A DNA stretch of 5,820 nucleotides from an uncultured Paracoccaceae bacterium (GTDB lineage: Bacteria > Pseudomonadota > Alphaproteobacteria > Rhodobacterales > Rhodobacteraceae): contig CALHST010000302.1 of NCBI GenBank assembly GCA_938038825.1, forward strand, positions 1-5,820. Direction: 5' to 3'. The notes under the pieces were generated by a model that saw nothing but the letters and a program-made list of their open reading frames with translations, was not told the DNA's origin and did not search any database. Made by a program: the position numbers and the translations under genes. Shown here one piece after another: positions 5,428 to 5,820 of this stretch. How positions within the stretch are numbered: position 1 is the stretch's first letter; each line of letters opens with the position of its first letter.

Positions 5428-5789
5428 CTAGTCAGGGAAACACATCTTGTTTCCATCCAGGTCCCGAACGTATGCTGAGAACTTGGGTCCACGCTGGTTT
5501 GGCGCGCCCTCGCAGATGCCTCCTAGCTCTAAAGCCACAGCGTGCATTCGTTTGACGCCTTCTTCGCAGCCAACGCAGAATCCAACCATTGTTCCATTGC
5601 CGGGGTGGCAGGTTTTGTGTCAAAAGGTTTGGCCGCTGCGAATGCAGAACCTGTCAGCCTAATTGATGTGGAGCGTGTCACTTGCCGCTCGCTGCCGGAG
5701 CCGATTGCAAACTTAGGGTCATTGCCCGAAACGAGAGCCAGTTCAGGCCGTCTTGCATTAATTGCCAATGACTTGAGCGAAAATTGCAT
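5428..5789 (-). pseudogene. frameshifted VOC-family (glyoxalase/bleomycin-resistance fold) gene
   Basis: On the minus strand the C-terminal part (TAG stop at 5428-5430) reads GNGTMVGFCV ... MHAVALELGG, EGAPNQRG and FSAYVRDLDGNKMCFPD, which is the closing half of a small VOC-fold protein. The expected preceding motif, KPFDTKPATP, lies immediately upstream but in another frame. The two join if one base is restored in the C-run at 5602-5605 (G-run on the plus strand), giving the typical KPATPGNGTMV. The lesion looks like a one-base deletion. Rejoined, the product would be about 120 residues, the family's usual length. The N-terminal part (from an ATG at 5789) does not show the usual first strand and FYD motif, so further damage is likely. 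Family members bind metal and catalyse glyoxalase, dioxygenase or resistance reactions; no activity is expected here. A sequencing error is the alternative. Confidence 0.7.
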
Positions 5790-5820
5790 AACAGGCTCTC
5801 TAGTTGCTGATCATTCAGTT

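Overview
The window looks like chromosomal DNA of a marine alphaproteobacterium, most likely the Roseobacter group of Rhodobacterales. The evidence is a VPLPA-CTERM sorting signal (a type typical of that group), moderate GC, strong GGAGG-type ribosome binding sites, and small monocistronic or two-gene units with loosely defined promoters. No mobile element, CRISPR array, tRNA or rRNA gene was recognised.

Layout. Bases 1-204 hold the 3' end of an unrecognised plus-strand reading frame. At 338-586 lies a small two-helix membrane protein of the NrtS nitrate/nitrite transporter family. It runs convergently, with a 10-base gap, into a minus-strand gene at 597-1721 for a FabH-like beta-ketoacyl-ACP synthase III (374 aa, Cys-His-Asn triad intact). 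Upstream of that, on the same strand, is a secreted protein with a VPLPA-CTERM C-terminus (1814-2437); a perfect small hairpin sits between the two. A divergent intergenic region (2438-2677) separates it from a plus-strand glutathione S-transferase (2678-3289), which ends in a hairpin terminator overlapping its stop codon. About 500 bases of non-coding DNA with repeats and palindromes precede a DcaP-like outer membrane porin (3807-4952). The rest (4953-5820) appears to be decaying DNA: a long inverted repeat, an orphan reading-frame tail, and a minus-strand VOC (glyoxalase/bleomycin-resistance fold) gene broken by a frameshift.

How the genes fit together. They do not form one pathway. NrtS (inner membrane nitrate/nitrite uptake) and the porin (outer membrane uptake of small, often anionic solutes) are transport functions. 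The KAS III-like enzyme belongs to fatty acid synthesis or acyl-CoA salvage, the GST to detoxification, and the VPLPA-CTERM protein to the exosortase-sorted envelope or exported proteins. I see no convincing undescribed multi-gene system. The points most worth a second look are the G8 tract inside the porin gene, which could act as a slippage switch; the single-base lesion in the VOC gene; the repeats upstream of the porin; and the unexplained inverted repeat at 5024-5075. Most start codons were chosen by ribosome binding site and family alignment, and three differ from the longest open frame.
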